Positions 57,973 through 64,000 of a stretch of 64,000 nt of DNA are shown here, in pieces. Each line of letters starts with the position of its first letter. The first letter of the stretch is position 1. Source of the DNA: an uncultured Ruminococcus sp. Its GTDB lineage: Bacteria; Bacillota; Clostridia; Oscillospirales; CAG-272. The stretch is taken from NCBI GenBank assembly GCA_902795355.1, contig CADBKZ010000003.1, positions 81,902 through 145,901 on the forward strand. Reading direction: 5' to 3'. The notes beneath the pieces are model-generated. The model made no database searches, was not told where the DNA came from, and saw only the letters and a list, made by a program, of their open reading frames with translations. A program made the translations under genes and the position numbers.

Positions 57973-58302
57973 ATGTACGAAGAGGAAAACATCGGTACCG
58001 CAACACCCGCAGAGGAGACAGAATTTGTTGACGAAACATTGATCTGCAAGGACTGCGGAAAGGAGTTTGTTTTCACCGCCGGCGAGCAAAAGTTCTATGC
58101 CGAAAAAGGCTTCCAGAACAAGCCGAAAGCATGCAAAGCATGCCGCGACGCGAGAAAGAACGCGAACAAGGGTCCCCGCGAATACTTCACCGCGGTTTGC
58201 GCGGATTGCGGCGGCGAGGCGCGGATTACCTTCCAGCCCTCGGGCGACAGACCCGTTTATTGCAGCGCCTGCTTTGAGAAGAGAAAGAACGCCCAAGCCT
58301 GA
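57973..58302 (+). CDS. Zinc-ribbon domain protein (double CxxC)
   Basis: This 109-aa protein carries two treble-clef/zinc-ribbon modules. The first is LICKDCGKEFVFTAGEQKFY ... KPKACKACRDARK (zf-trcl type, about 28-65). The second is FTAVCADCGGEARITFQPSG ... PVYCSACFEKRKN (CXXC-20-CXXC type, about 72-105). Such proteins are abundant in Clostridia and proposed to bind nucleic acid or RNA polymerase, without firm function. ATG 57973 follows AGAGGAG. Confidence 0.9.
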   Translation: MYEEENIGTATPAEETEFVDETLICKDCGKEFVFTAGEQKFYAEKGFQNKPKACKACRDARKNANKGPREYFTAVCADCGGEARITFQPSGDRPVYCSACFEKRKNAQA

Positions 58303-58326
58303 TTCTCTTCCCCCGTTTCCCCCCGC

Positions 58327-58361
58327 AAAAATCCCCGACGCCGAAAACGTCGGGGATTTTT
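58327..58361. terminator. Bidirectional terminator
   Basis: AAAAATCCCCGACG (58327-58340) and CGTCGGGGATTTTT (58348-58361) form a 14-bp stem. It serves the zinc-ribbon gene and the convergent pepT. Confidence 0.93.
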
Positions 58362-58383
58362 CTGCTTTTCGGGGCTTGCGGCG

Positions 58384-59592
58384 TTACTCCGCGCGCATCA
58401 GCTCCACCAGAACTGCAACCATTTTGCGCATGGACTCCACGGGGATATATTCATGCACCCCATGGAAATTCGCGCCGCCCGTGGAAAGGTTGGGGCACGG
58501 AACTCCCATAAAGGAGAGGCGCGCGCCGTCGGTTCCGCCGCGGATCGGGACACAGACCGGCTCCACGCCGACTCTGCGCATGGCCGCCTCGGCATTTTCA
58601 ATCAGCTCGTAATGCGGCAGGATCTGCTCTTTCATGTTGTAGTAGCTGTCGCGCAGAGTCAATTCAAAGCAACCGTCGCCCCAAACGCGGTTCCCGAACG
58701 CGGTCAGGTCTTGCAAAAAGGCCTTGCGAGCGGTGAATTTCGCCATGTCGTGGTCGCGAACGATCAGCGAAACGGTCGCTTCGGTCTCGTCGCCGTCCAT
58801 GTGGGTCACGTGGTAGAAGCCCTCGTACCCCTCGGTGTGGGACGGAGCCTCGGCGGCGGGTAAACGGCCGATCCATTCGTTCGCCATCAGAACGGCGTTT
58901 TTCATTTTGCCCTTTGCGCTCCCGGGATGGATGTTGACCCCATGCACGCGCAAGAGCGCGGACGCGGCGTTGAAGTTTTCGTATTCGATCTCGCCGATCT
59001 CGCCGCCGTCCACCGTATAGGCGAACCGCGCGCCGAAATGTTCCACCGAAAACCGATCCATTCCCGCGCCGATCTCCTCATCCGGCGTGAACGCCACGGC
59101 AATGCGCCCATGCCTGATTTCTGGATGCGCGACCAGCTCGGCAACCGCCGTTACAATTTCGGCAACGCCCGCTTTGTCGTCCGCGCCGAGCAAGGTGGTT
59201 CCGTCGGTTACAATCAGCTCCTGCCCGACATAGCGGGAAAGAGAGGGAAACACGGCGGGATCCAGCGTTTTGCCGTTGCCGAGCGGCAGTTCCCCACCCT
59301 CGTAGCGAACGGTGCGCGGCCTGACGTTTGCCCCGCTCGCGCTCGGGGACGTATCCATGTGGGAGAGAAAGCCGAGCGCGGGGATCGATTCGCACCCCTT
59401 TGTTGCGGGCAGATACGCGTAAACATAGCCGAATTCATCCATGCGGGCATCCGAAAGGCCGACAGACGTCAATTCCTCGGCCAAAGCGGCTCCGAGCAGT
59501 TTCTGCTTCTCGGTACTCGGCGCGGCGGTTGACGCTTCGTCCGATTGCGTATCAAACGAGACGTAGCGCAGAAAGCGTTCGATCACGTCCAT
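58384..59592 (-). CDS. pepT: Peptidase T (tripeptide aminopeptidase)
   Basis: This 402-aa M20B zinc enzyme releases N-terminal residues from tripeptides. It has the metal motifs ALGFLSHMDTSPSASG (His, Asp), TTLLGADDKAGVAEI (bridging Asp), VAFTPDEEIGAGMDRF (catalytic Glu), YTVDGGEIGEIEYENF, and the dimerisation-domain HPGSAKGKMKNAV. The final PIRGGTDGARLSFMGVPCPN and GANFHGVHEYIP complete the site. ATG 59592 follows GAGGGG. It begins 10 bp downstream of the M29 peptidase gene. Confidence 0.96.
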   Translation of the reverse strand: MDVIERFLRYVSFDTQSDEASTAAPSTEKQKLLGAALAEELTSVGLSDARMDEFGYVYAYLPATKGCESIPALGFLSHMDTSPSASGANVRPRTVRYEGGELPLGNGKTLDPAVFPSLSRYVGQELIVTDGTTLLGADDKAGVAEIVTAVAELVAHPEIRHGRIAVAFTPDEEIGAGMDRFSVEHFGARFAYTVDGGEIGEIEYENFNAASALLRVHGVNIHPGSAKGKMKNAVLMANEWIGRLPAAEAPSHTEGYEGFYHVTHMDGDETEATVSLIVRDHDMAKFTARKAFLQDLTAFGNRVWGDGCFELTLRDSYYNMKEQILPHYELIENAEAAMRRVGVEPVCVPIRGGTDGARLSFMGVPCPNLSTGGANFHGVHEYIPVESMRKMVAVLVELMRAE

Positions 59593-59602
59593 TTCCGACC
59601 CC

Positions 59603-60835
59603 TCAAAACGCCCAGTTGCCGTTTTGGAAGATGGGAACGCGGCGGCCATCCTTGGTAATGCCCGTAATCGAGAGGTCGCGCGTGCCGATCATAAAATCAA
59701 CATGGATCATCGAGTCGTTGATGCCGCGGGCGTAGCACTCCTCGGTGGTGTATTGGTCGTAGTCTTTGAGAACGTTGGTAAATCCGTGGCCGAGCGCAAG
59801 GTGGCAGGCCGCGTTTTCATCGAACAGCGTGTTGTAGAACAGCACGCCCGATTGGCAAATGGGGCTGTCGTAAGGAACCAGCGCGCATTCGCCGAGATAG
59901 GCCGCGCCCTCGTCCATCGAGATCATCTCACGGAGCAGGTCCTCGTTCTTCTCGGCATGAACTTCCACCGCTTTGCCGTTCTCGAAGCGCACCGAAAAGT
60001 TTTCAATCAGTTCCCCGTGGTAGGAAAGCGGCTTGGAGGAATACACAATTCCCTCGGCCTTGCCGCGGCGGGGCGAGGTGAACACTTCCTCGGAAGGAAT
60101 GTTCGGGTTATAAACGATCCCGCTTCCGAGCGCCTTTTCCGCGCCGCCCATAAAGAGGGCGTCCTCGTGCAGCCCCACGCGGAGATCGGTGCCGTTGGAA
60201 GCCTTGTATTCCAGCGTTTCAAGGCCGAGACCGTTGAGATATTCGCAGCGCGCGGCAAGGTCGGCGTTGTGCGCCTTCCATGCTTCCACAGGGTCGCCGT
60301 CCTCGCTCACGCGGGATGTGTAAAGGATCTTCTCCCAGAGCTTTTCAACGGCACGCGATTTGATTTCGTTCGGGAACACCTTTTTGGCCCAAGCAACCCC
60401 CGGGGCGGCTGCAATGCACCATTGGTCGCGGTTCTCGATCTTGTCGCGGTAGGGCTTAACGATCTTGTATCTCGCCTGCCGCGCTTTGGACGCCTTTTGC
60501 TGGTTGATGCCTTTGAGGCCGTCCGGATCGTCCGACTCGATAAAGATGCGGGCGGGCAGAACTTTTACGCGATGCTCCAAGCGGGCGATTTCCCAATCCT
60601 CCACATGCGAAAGGGTGGAAAGCGAACGCTTCTGCATGTCGAGCTTGTCGAGGGGCTGATAGGAAAACTCGGTAATCACGGCCTTTGCGCCGAGCCGATA
60701 GCATTCCTCGGCAACCATGCGGGCAAACTCGGGCTGTTCCACCGAGGCGTAAATTAAAACTTCCTGCCCCTTTTGCACGTTGATCCCCATTTCGGCGATC
60801 AGGCGAGCATACTTTTTCAAAACGGTCTTTTTCAT
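59603..60835 (-). CDS. M29 family aminopeptidase
   Basis: This 410-aa protein shows the thermophilic aminopeptidase (AmpS/PepS) motifs: LIYASVEQPEFARMVAEECY, GIVYNPNIPSEEVFTSPRRG and SVRFENGKAVEVHAEKNED. It also has the metal residues in YLGECALVPYDSPI, NAACHLALGHGF and NDSMIHVDFMIGT. It hydrolyses N-terminal residues from peptides. ATG 60835 follows AAAGGAA. Promoter TTGACA-N17-TATAAT at 60872-60900. With pepT it forms a two-gene peptide-utilisation operon. Confidence 0.94.
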   Translation of the reverse strand: MKKTVLKKYARLIAEMGINVQKGQEVLIYASVEQPEFARMVAEECYRLGAKAVITEFSYQPLDKLDMQKRSLSTLSHVEDWEIARLEHRVKVLPARIFIESDDPDGLKGINQQKASKARQARYKIVKPYRDKIENRDQWCIAAAPGVAWAKKVFPNEIKSRAVEKLWEKILYTSRVSEDGDPVEAWKAHNADLAARCEYLNGLGLETLEYKASNGTDLRVGLHEDALFMGGAEKALGSGIVYNPNIPSEEVFTSPRRGKAEGIVYSSKPLSYHGELIENFSVRFENGKAVEVHAEKNEDLLREMISMDEGAAYLGECALVPYDSPICQSGVLFYNTLFDENAACHLALGHGFTNVLKDYDQYTTEECYARGINDSMIHVDFMIGTRDLSITGITKDGRRVPIFQNGNWAF

Positions 60836-60871
60836 ATTCAAATTCCTTTCGTTGGAACAATTTACCTGTTT

Positions 60872-60900
60872 ATTATACCCCCGATTGCGCGATTTGTCAA
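60872..60900 (-). promoter_or_regulatory. Promoter of the peptidase operon
   Basis: Minus-strand TTGACA (60895-60900), a 17-bp spacer and TATAAT (60872-60877), both perfect. Confidence 0.9.
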
Positions 60901-60932
60901 TCGGTTTGACGAAAAAAGCGAAAAACAACCGC

Positions 60933-61154
60933 CTATTCCGAAACAGACGGGTTTTCGTTCCTGCCAAGCAGGTAATCCACCGAAACATGAAAATAATCCG
61001 CAAAAGCGAGCAGGGTATCGTAATCCGCCTGTCGGCTCCCCGTTTCATATCGGCTGATCGAATTTTGATTCATGTTGAGGTCCAGCGCAAGTTTTAACTG
61101 CGAAATGCCGCGTTTGCGCCGCAATTCCCGCAAACGGAACGTTGTTTTTCCCAT
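60933..61154 (-). CDS. XRE-family transcriptional regulator
   Basis: This 73-aa protein is a single helix-turn-helix domain: LRELRRKRGISQLKLALDLN, then MNQNSISRYETGSRQADYDT, ending in FADYFHVSVDYLLGRN. It has no ligand-binding domain. ATG 61154 follows AAAAGGGGGAGA. It is divergent from a lipoprotein gene, with a palindromic site in between (61191-61211), which it may bind. Confidence 0.92.
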   Translation of the reverse strand: MGKTTFRLRELRRKRGISQLKLALDLNMNQNSISRYETGSRQADYDTLLAFADYFHVSVDYLLGRNENPSVSE

Positions 61155-61182
61155 TTTCTCCCCCTTTTTTCAAAAATATTTC

Positions 61183-61233
61183 TTGACATTATTATACCAA
61201 AATGGTATAATATAAATATCCCGTTTTGGTATA
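61183..61233 (+). promoter_or_regulatory. Promoter with embedded palindromic operator
   Basis: TTGACA (61183-61188), a 17-bp spacer and TATAAT (61206-61211). The palindrome ATTATACCA-AAA-TGGTATAAT (61191-61211) fills the spacer and -10. A further half-site TTTGGTATAC is at 61224-61233. On the minus strand the same palindrome supplies a TATAAT for the XRE gene. A repressor there would shut both promoters. Confidence 0.75.
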
Positions 61234-61252
61234 CAAAAGGAGAATTTACAAA

Positions 61253-61759
61253 ATGGAATTTTTCATCAAGTGCGCATCCCGCGATTTGGGTCGTGTTGAC
61301 CGCGGTAAGCAGAAACAACGGATTAAGAACGGAAAACGAGCCCGTATCATGGGAGTGTGTCTGGCTCTGCTATGCGCTTCCCTGCTTGCCGGTTGCGCGA
61401 ACGCACCGCAACAGGAAATCCGAAATTATCCGGAAACGCAAACAACCGAAGAAACAACCGCTCCTTCGATTTTGCTGAATATGGAAAATTATGATTATTA
61501 TCTTACCGTTGAGCGTACATCCATTTCATCAGGGATGAGAAGTTATCCCCGATTCACTTTTCACGGGGCATATTTCGGAATCTATCAGGATGTGATAATC
61601 ACATGTACCATAACGGACAACAGTTCCTACAATTCAAGCAAACCAAGCACAACCGAAAAGCAGATAAAGCTGAACGCCGCAGGATACGGAATAATCAGCG
61701 GAGAGCTCGGAAAAGGGTTTGAAATTACAGATGTAAGCGGAAGAATTATTCCGTATTAA
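61253..61759 (+). CDS. Lipoprotein of unknown function
   Basis: This 168-aa protein has an unusually long charged N-terminus (about 30 residues) before the hydrophobic stretch MGVCLALLCASLLAGC with lipobox LAGC, so Cys near residue 49 would be lipidated. A start at the internal ATG (61349) would give a normal signal peptide but lacks the strong AAGGAG site found before 61253. A Thr/Glu-rich linker and a beta-rich domain (YYLTVERTSISSGMRSYPRF, TEKQIKLNAAGYGIISGELG) follow. I do not recognise the domain. It is probably controlled by the divergent XRE regulator. Confidence 0.6.
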   Translation: MEFFIKCASRDLGRVDRGKQKQRIKNGKRARIMGVCLALLCASLLAGCANAPQQEIRNYPETQTTEETTAPSILLNMENYDYYLTVERTSISSGMRSYPRFTFHGAYFGIYQDVIITCTITDNSSYNSSKPSTTEKQIKLNAAGYGIISGELGKGFEITDVSGRIIPY

Positions 61760-61772
61760 TCTTTTCGAGAGA

Positions 61773-61809
61773 AAAAGTCAACCCATTTTTCAAAAAAGGG
61801 TTGACTTTT
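61773..61809 (+). terminator. Terminator after the lipoprotein, overlapping the tRNA-Gln promoter
   Basis: AAAAGTCAACCC (61773-61784) and GGGTTGACTTTT (61798-61809) pair. The right arm contains the TTGACT -35 element of the tRNA promoter. Confidence 0.82.
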
Positions 61810-61828
61810 CCCGATTTTATGGTATAAT
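61801..61828 (+). promoter_or_regulatory. Promoter of tRNA-Gln
   Basis: TTGACT (61801-61806), a 16-bp spacer and TATAAT (61823-61828). Confidence 0.82.
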
Positions 61829-61846
61829 TGAGAGGTCGGTAAATCT

Positions 61847-61921
61847 TGGGGTGTAGCCAAGCGGTAAGGCACCAGACTTTGACTCTGGCACTCGTCGGTC
61901 CGAATCCGGCCACCCCAGCCA
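61847..61921 (+). tRNA. tRNA-Gln (anticodon TTG)
   Basis: The 75-nt cloverleaf has acceptor TGGGGTG/CACCCCA, D arm GCCAAGCGGTAAGGC, anticodon stem-loop CCAGACTTTGACTCTGG, T arm CGGTCCGAATCCGG, discriminator G and encoded CCA. Confidence 0.95.
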
Positions 61922-61956
61922 AAAAATCCTCTTTTGTCTACCAAAAGAGGATTTTT
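61922..61956 (+). terminator. Terminator after tRNA-Gln
   Basis: AAAAATCCTCTTTTG (61922-61936) and CAAAAGAGGATTTTT (61942-61956), a perfect 15-bp stem with loop TCTAC. Confidence 0.9.
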
Positions 61957-61958
61957 TG

Positions 61959-62088
61959 AATGATGTGTTCCGCTTACGCGGAACGTGATGTGTCCTTCGG
62001 ACGTGATGTGCGCTTCGCGCATGATGTGTCCCAGCGGGACATAAAGGGCAAACGTCGCATCATTTCGAGCAAAGCGAGCGACATCATT
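61959..62088. repeat. Array of short hairpins spaced by TGATGTG
   Basis: The motif TGATGTG occurs four times (61961, 61986, 62004 and 62022 approximately). Each is followed by a different mini-hairpin: GTTCCGC-TTAC-GCGGAAC, GTCC-TTC-GGAC, TGCGC-TTC-GCGCA, TGTCCC-AGC-GGGACA. The region begins AATGATGT and ends ACATCATT (62081-62088), so it has inverted ends. No ORF is supported. It looks like a non-coding mosaic repeat, possibly a degenerate miniature element. Confidence 0.75.
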
Positions 62089-62102
62089 TTCTTGTTAAAG
62101 AC

Positions 62103-62131
62103 TTGAAAAAATCATACTTTTCGAGTATAAT
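62103..62131 (+). promoter_or_regulatory. Promoter of the GNAT gene
   Basis: TTGAAA (62103-62108), a 17-bp spacer and TATAAT (62126-62131). Confidence 0.82.
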
Positions 62132-62178
62132 GGAAAAAGAGATTGAAAAATCGGGGATGAATGAGGGTAAATCGTGAT

Positions 62179-62676
62179 ATGATCCGCTTGGAAAGAATTG
62201 ATTACAAAAACGTATGGGATATCATTGATCTGAAAGTATTCAAATCGCAAAAAAACTTTGTTGCAAGCAACACCATCAGCATTGTTCAGGCATACAGTGT
62301 GCTCGGCACCGAAACTTCAGCGTTTCCATTCGGGATTTACGACGGCAAAAAACCTGTGGGATTCCTGATGGTCGGCTTCAATGAAGCTGCGGAATATGAC
62401 GCATTTGATAATGTTGAACCGCCGAAGTCCCTCATAAATAACTACAGTATCTGGCGTTTGATGATAGACAAACGATATCAGAAACGCGGTTACGGAAGGG
62501 ATGCCATAAAACTCGCTCTGGATTTTATCAGAACGTGGCCGTGCGGCAAAGCGGAGTACTGTTCTCTATCCTACGAGCCGGAAAACGAAGTTGCCGCAAA
62601 GTTGTATCGCTCATTCGGTTTTATCGAAAACGGAGAACTGGATGGCGATGAGATCGTTGCCGTATTGAAATTGTAG
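62179..62676 (+). CDS. GNAT family N-acetyltransferase
   Basis: This 165-aa protein begins MIRLERIDYKNVWDIIDLKV. It has the acetyl-CoA-binding loop RLMIDKRYQKRGYGRDAIKL near residue 100, and the C-terminal NEVAAKLYRSFGFIENGELD. The N-terminus and overall pattern are like SpeG/BltD spermidine acetyltransferases, but the substrate is not certain. ATG 62179 was chosen over 62161 because GAGGG precedes it and the family usually starts MIRLE/MIxL. Confidence 0.85.
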   Translation: MIRLERIDYKNVWDIIDLKVFKSQKNFVASNTISIVQAYSVLGTETSAFPFGIYDGKKPVGFLMVGFNEAAEYDAFDNVEPPKSLINNYSIWRLMIDKRYQKRGYGRDAIKLALDFIRTWPCGKAEYCSLSYEPENEVAAKLYRSFGFIENGELDGDEIVAVLKL

Positions 62677-62693
62677 AATGTTTCCTGTTTTTG

Positions 62694-62745
62694 AAATGAT
62701 GCGTTCCGCCCATACGGAGCGTGACGCGCGCTTCGGCGTGATGTT
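62694..62745. repeat. Degenerate copy of the hairpin repeat
   Basis: AAATGATGCGTTCCGCCC and GACGCGCGCTTCGGCGTGATG, with small imperfect hairpins, resemble the array at 61959-62088. It lies between two genes. Confidence 0.55.
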
Positions 62746-62784
62746 AAAAGATGGCAAATCGAGATTTACAGAGAGAAAAACAGG

Positions 62785-63306
62785 ATGATTGGCGATAAAA
62801 TTATTGTTTTGGGATGTCCCGGGAGCGGAAAAAGCGTTTTTTCCAAAAAGCTCCATGAACTCACGGGCTTGCCGCTGATACACTTGGATAATATCTGGTG
62901 GAAGCCGGACAAATCCCATATTTCCAGAGACGAATTTGACAGGGAGCTTGAAACCATACTGCGGGGCGGCAAATGGATCATCGACGGCAATTACAGCAGG
63001 ACTTTCGAGGTCAGATTCCGTTCATGCGATACGGTGATATTTCTTGATTTCTGTTTGGATGAATGCATGAACGGAATTGTTGAGCGAGTTGGTAAAAAAC
63101 GCACGGACATGCCGTGGACGGAGCAGGAGCTTGACGCGGAGTTGGTGAAGCTGGTTCAAAATTACGGCAGGGATAACCGACCCCTTGTTTATTCTCTGAT
63201 TGAAAAGTATCCGAATAAAAATATATTGATTTTCAAGAGTCGATCCGAGGCTGACGAATGGATCCGTTTGGCGCGAGCGGAAAGAAAACCGCACGCGAAT
63301 GATTGA
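62785..63306 (+). CDS. P-loop NTPase, adenylate kinase-like (DNA topology modulation protein type)
   Basis: This 173-aa protein has Walker A (IVLGCPGSGKSVFSKKLHEL, residues about 7-26). It continues IHLDNIWWKPDKSHISRDEF and WIIDGNYSRTFEVRFRSCDT, then VIFLDFCLDECMNGIVERVG. These are the signatures of the small AAA/kinase family annotated as topology modulation protein (FlaR-like). A nucleotide or small-molecule kinase role is more likely than a DNA role, but unproven. ATG 62785 follows AGAGAG weakly. Confidence 0.82.
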   Translation: MIGDKIIVLGCPGSGKSVFSKKLHELTGLPLIHLDNIWWKPDKSHISRDEFDRELETILRGGKWIIDGNYSRTFEVRFRSCDTVIFLDFCLDECMNGIVERVGKKRTDMPWTEQELDAELVKLVQNYGRDNRPLVYSLIEKYPNKNILIFKSRSEADEWIRLARAERKPHAND

Positions 63307-63318
63307 TTGGAGAAAACA

Positions 63319-63687
63319 ATGGATATAAACTCTTTTTGGAACGACGTGTTGTCGAAAAACCGGAAATCGTTGCCGCATTATTTTTGCAGCGACGCCGCCA
63401 TCCGTTGGCATTGCTCCAATGAGCAGTTTACCGTTTTGGAGTATATCACGGCAAACTGCGAGTACCCCGACGAATGGAACGGCGAAATAGAACGCGTTGA
63501 AGAAAGCGAAAACAAGGTTGTTTTGGTCGGTCGGGTCTATCCGAAAGATCAAAACGTTTCCTTTCATGTAGTGAGCTTTCTCAAATTGGAAAAGGACAAA
63601 ATCTGCGAGATGGACGAATATTGGGCGGACGACGGAGACGCGCCATCTTGGCGAAAAAAGATGAATTTGGGAAAACCAATTCGGTAA
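63319..63687 (+). CDS. SnoaL/NTF2-like protein
   Basis: This 122-aa protein begins MDINSFWNDVLSKNRKSLPH and shows the cone-fold pattern of NTF2-like proteins: FCSDAAIRWHCSNEQFTVLE near the pocket, YPDEWNGEIERVEESENKVVLVGRVYP, then SFHVVSFLKLEKDKICEMDE with EYWADDGDAP at the end. ATG 63319 follows TTGGAGAA; it starts 12 bp after the kinase-like gene. The ligand or reaction is unknown. Confidence 0.78.
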   Translation: MDINSFWNDVLSKNRKSLPHYFCSDAAIRWHCSNEQFTVLEYITANCEYPDEWNGEIERVEESENKVVLVGRVYPKDQNVSFHVVSFLKLEKDKICEMDEYWADDGDAPSWRKKMNLGKPIR

Positions 63688-63786
63688 ATTCCCTTTTCTC
63701 AGTGCGGAAGCGACCGTATTTCCCACGGATCAATTCCCAAATTGCCGAGGATTTTCCGGCAAGAAAGGATTTTACCGCCGCCACCC

Positions 63787-63815
63787 TTGACAAACGGAAG
63801 AAAATATGGTAAAAT
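63787..63815 (+). promoter_or_regulatory. Promoter of tRNA-Leu
   Basis: TTGACA (63787-63792), a 17-bp spacer and TAAAAT (63810-63815). Confidence 0.85.
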
Positions 63816-63826
63816 AAAACGGTTAT

Positions 63827-63910
63827 GCGGGCGTGGCGGAATTGGCAGACGCGTTGGATTTAGGATCCAATACCTTTGGTGTGCAGGTTCAAGTCCTGTT
63901 GCCCGCACCA
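63827..63910 (+). tRNA. tRNA-Leu (anticodon TAG)
   Basis: The 84-nt class II tRNA has acceptor GCGGGCG/TGCCCGC (one G-U pair), anticodon stem-loop TGGATTTAGGATCCA and a long variable arm (ATACCTTTGGTGT). The T arm GCAGGTTCAAGTCCTGT, discriminator A and encoded CCA follow. Confidence 0.95.
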
Positions 63911-63919
63911 AACAGGAAT

Positions 63920-63961
63920 AATCCGAACTTCGTCATCGCGTATGGCGTGTTCGGATTTTCT
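63920..63961 (+). terminator. Terminator after tRNA-Leu
   Basis: AATCCGAAC (63920-63928) and GTTCGGATT (63949-63957) pair across a 20-nt loop, followed by TTTCTG. Confidence 0.7.
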
Positions 63962-64000
63962 GTTTTCTTTACCTATCCGAACTTCAACAGCAAGAAAGGC

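Noticed and set aside
61959..62088. CRISPR-like array
   Set aside because: The 7-base shared word is too short and the intervening sequences are palindromic hairpins, not spacers.

Overview
The window reads as chromosomal DNA of a fairly GC-rich, low-branching Firmicute of the Clostridia, probably a gut Oscillospirales/Christensenellales-type anaerobe. The grounds are strong Shine-Dalgarno sites, TTGACA-N17-TATAAT promoters, T-box and TPP leaders, clostridial marker families (YqhQ/DUF1385, UPF0340, DUF4364, YerC/TrpR-like, ThiT), PPDK, and a sodium-pumping biotin decarboxylase cluster. This taxonomic call is inference; no rRNA is present.

Layout. 1-714: end of the rplJ-rplL ribosomal operon with its terminator. 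800-3846: a leftward two-gene cluster with its own promoter, a glycoside hydrolase followed by a nucleoside-hydrolase-like gene broken by a frameshift in an A6 run. 3981 to about 11360: a lower-GC, decayed integrative/conjugative element. It holds a truncated large serine recombinase fused by deletion to a truncated VirB3/VirB4 gene, an antisense Phd/PIN toxin-antitoxin pair, VirB6- and VirB2-like genes, a three-part chimeric ORF (SLOG + DegT aminotransferase + VirB2), an intact tyrosine recombinase and a 51-aa SHOCT-like ORF. Between the recombinase and the conjugation operon lies what looks like an invertible promoter: exact 15-bp inverted repeats enclose a promoter, and one repeat is the loop of a terminator whose arm lies inside the invertible segment.

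11363-25386: housekeeping genes: ppdK; pth-mfd-PrsA-like foldase; TPP riboswitch-thiT; rnpB; a YjbR-like gene; a membrane protein; TrpR-like regulator-methyltransferase-hslO. 25459-27372: tRNA-Arg followed by tRNA-like 124-bp tandem repeats, a GNAT gene with an AUA start, and an MBL-fold hydrolase. 27383-34580: leftward genes ispE, SGNH hydrolase, YqhQ, UPF0340, mgsA-like, then a T-box leader, a sugar isomerase and thrS. 34608-42964: rightward run of two AI-2E-family permeases, htpG, phosphohexomutase and mgtE. 42955-44568: glycosyltransferase and DUF2752 membrane protein.

45235-50158: leftward Na+-pumping decarboxylase operon with both a CoA-type and a pyruvate/oxaloacetate-type carboxyltransferase, OadG, biotin carrier and OadB. 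50237-53824: a large BspA-type leucine-rich lipoprotein. 53856-56186: homoserine dehydrogenase and a D-2-hydroxyacid dehydrogenase with a Cys-rich tail. 56196-60900: DUF4364, sigma factor, zinc-ribbon protein, PepT and M29 aminopeptidase. 60933-63961: an XRE regulator divergent from a lipoprotein across a shared palindrome, tRNA-Gln, a hairpin array, small accessory genes (GNAT, P-loop kinase-like, NTF2-like) and tRNA-Leu.

The element at 3981-11360 is the most unusual part. The rest is mostly ordinary housekeeping with several regulatory or sequence oddities listed as findings.
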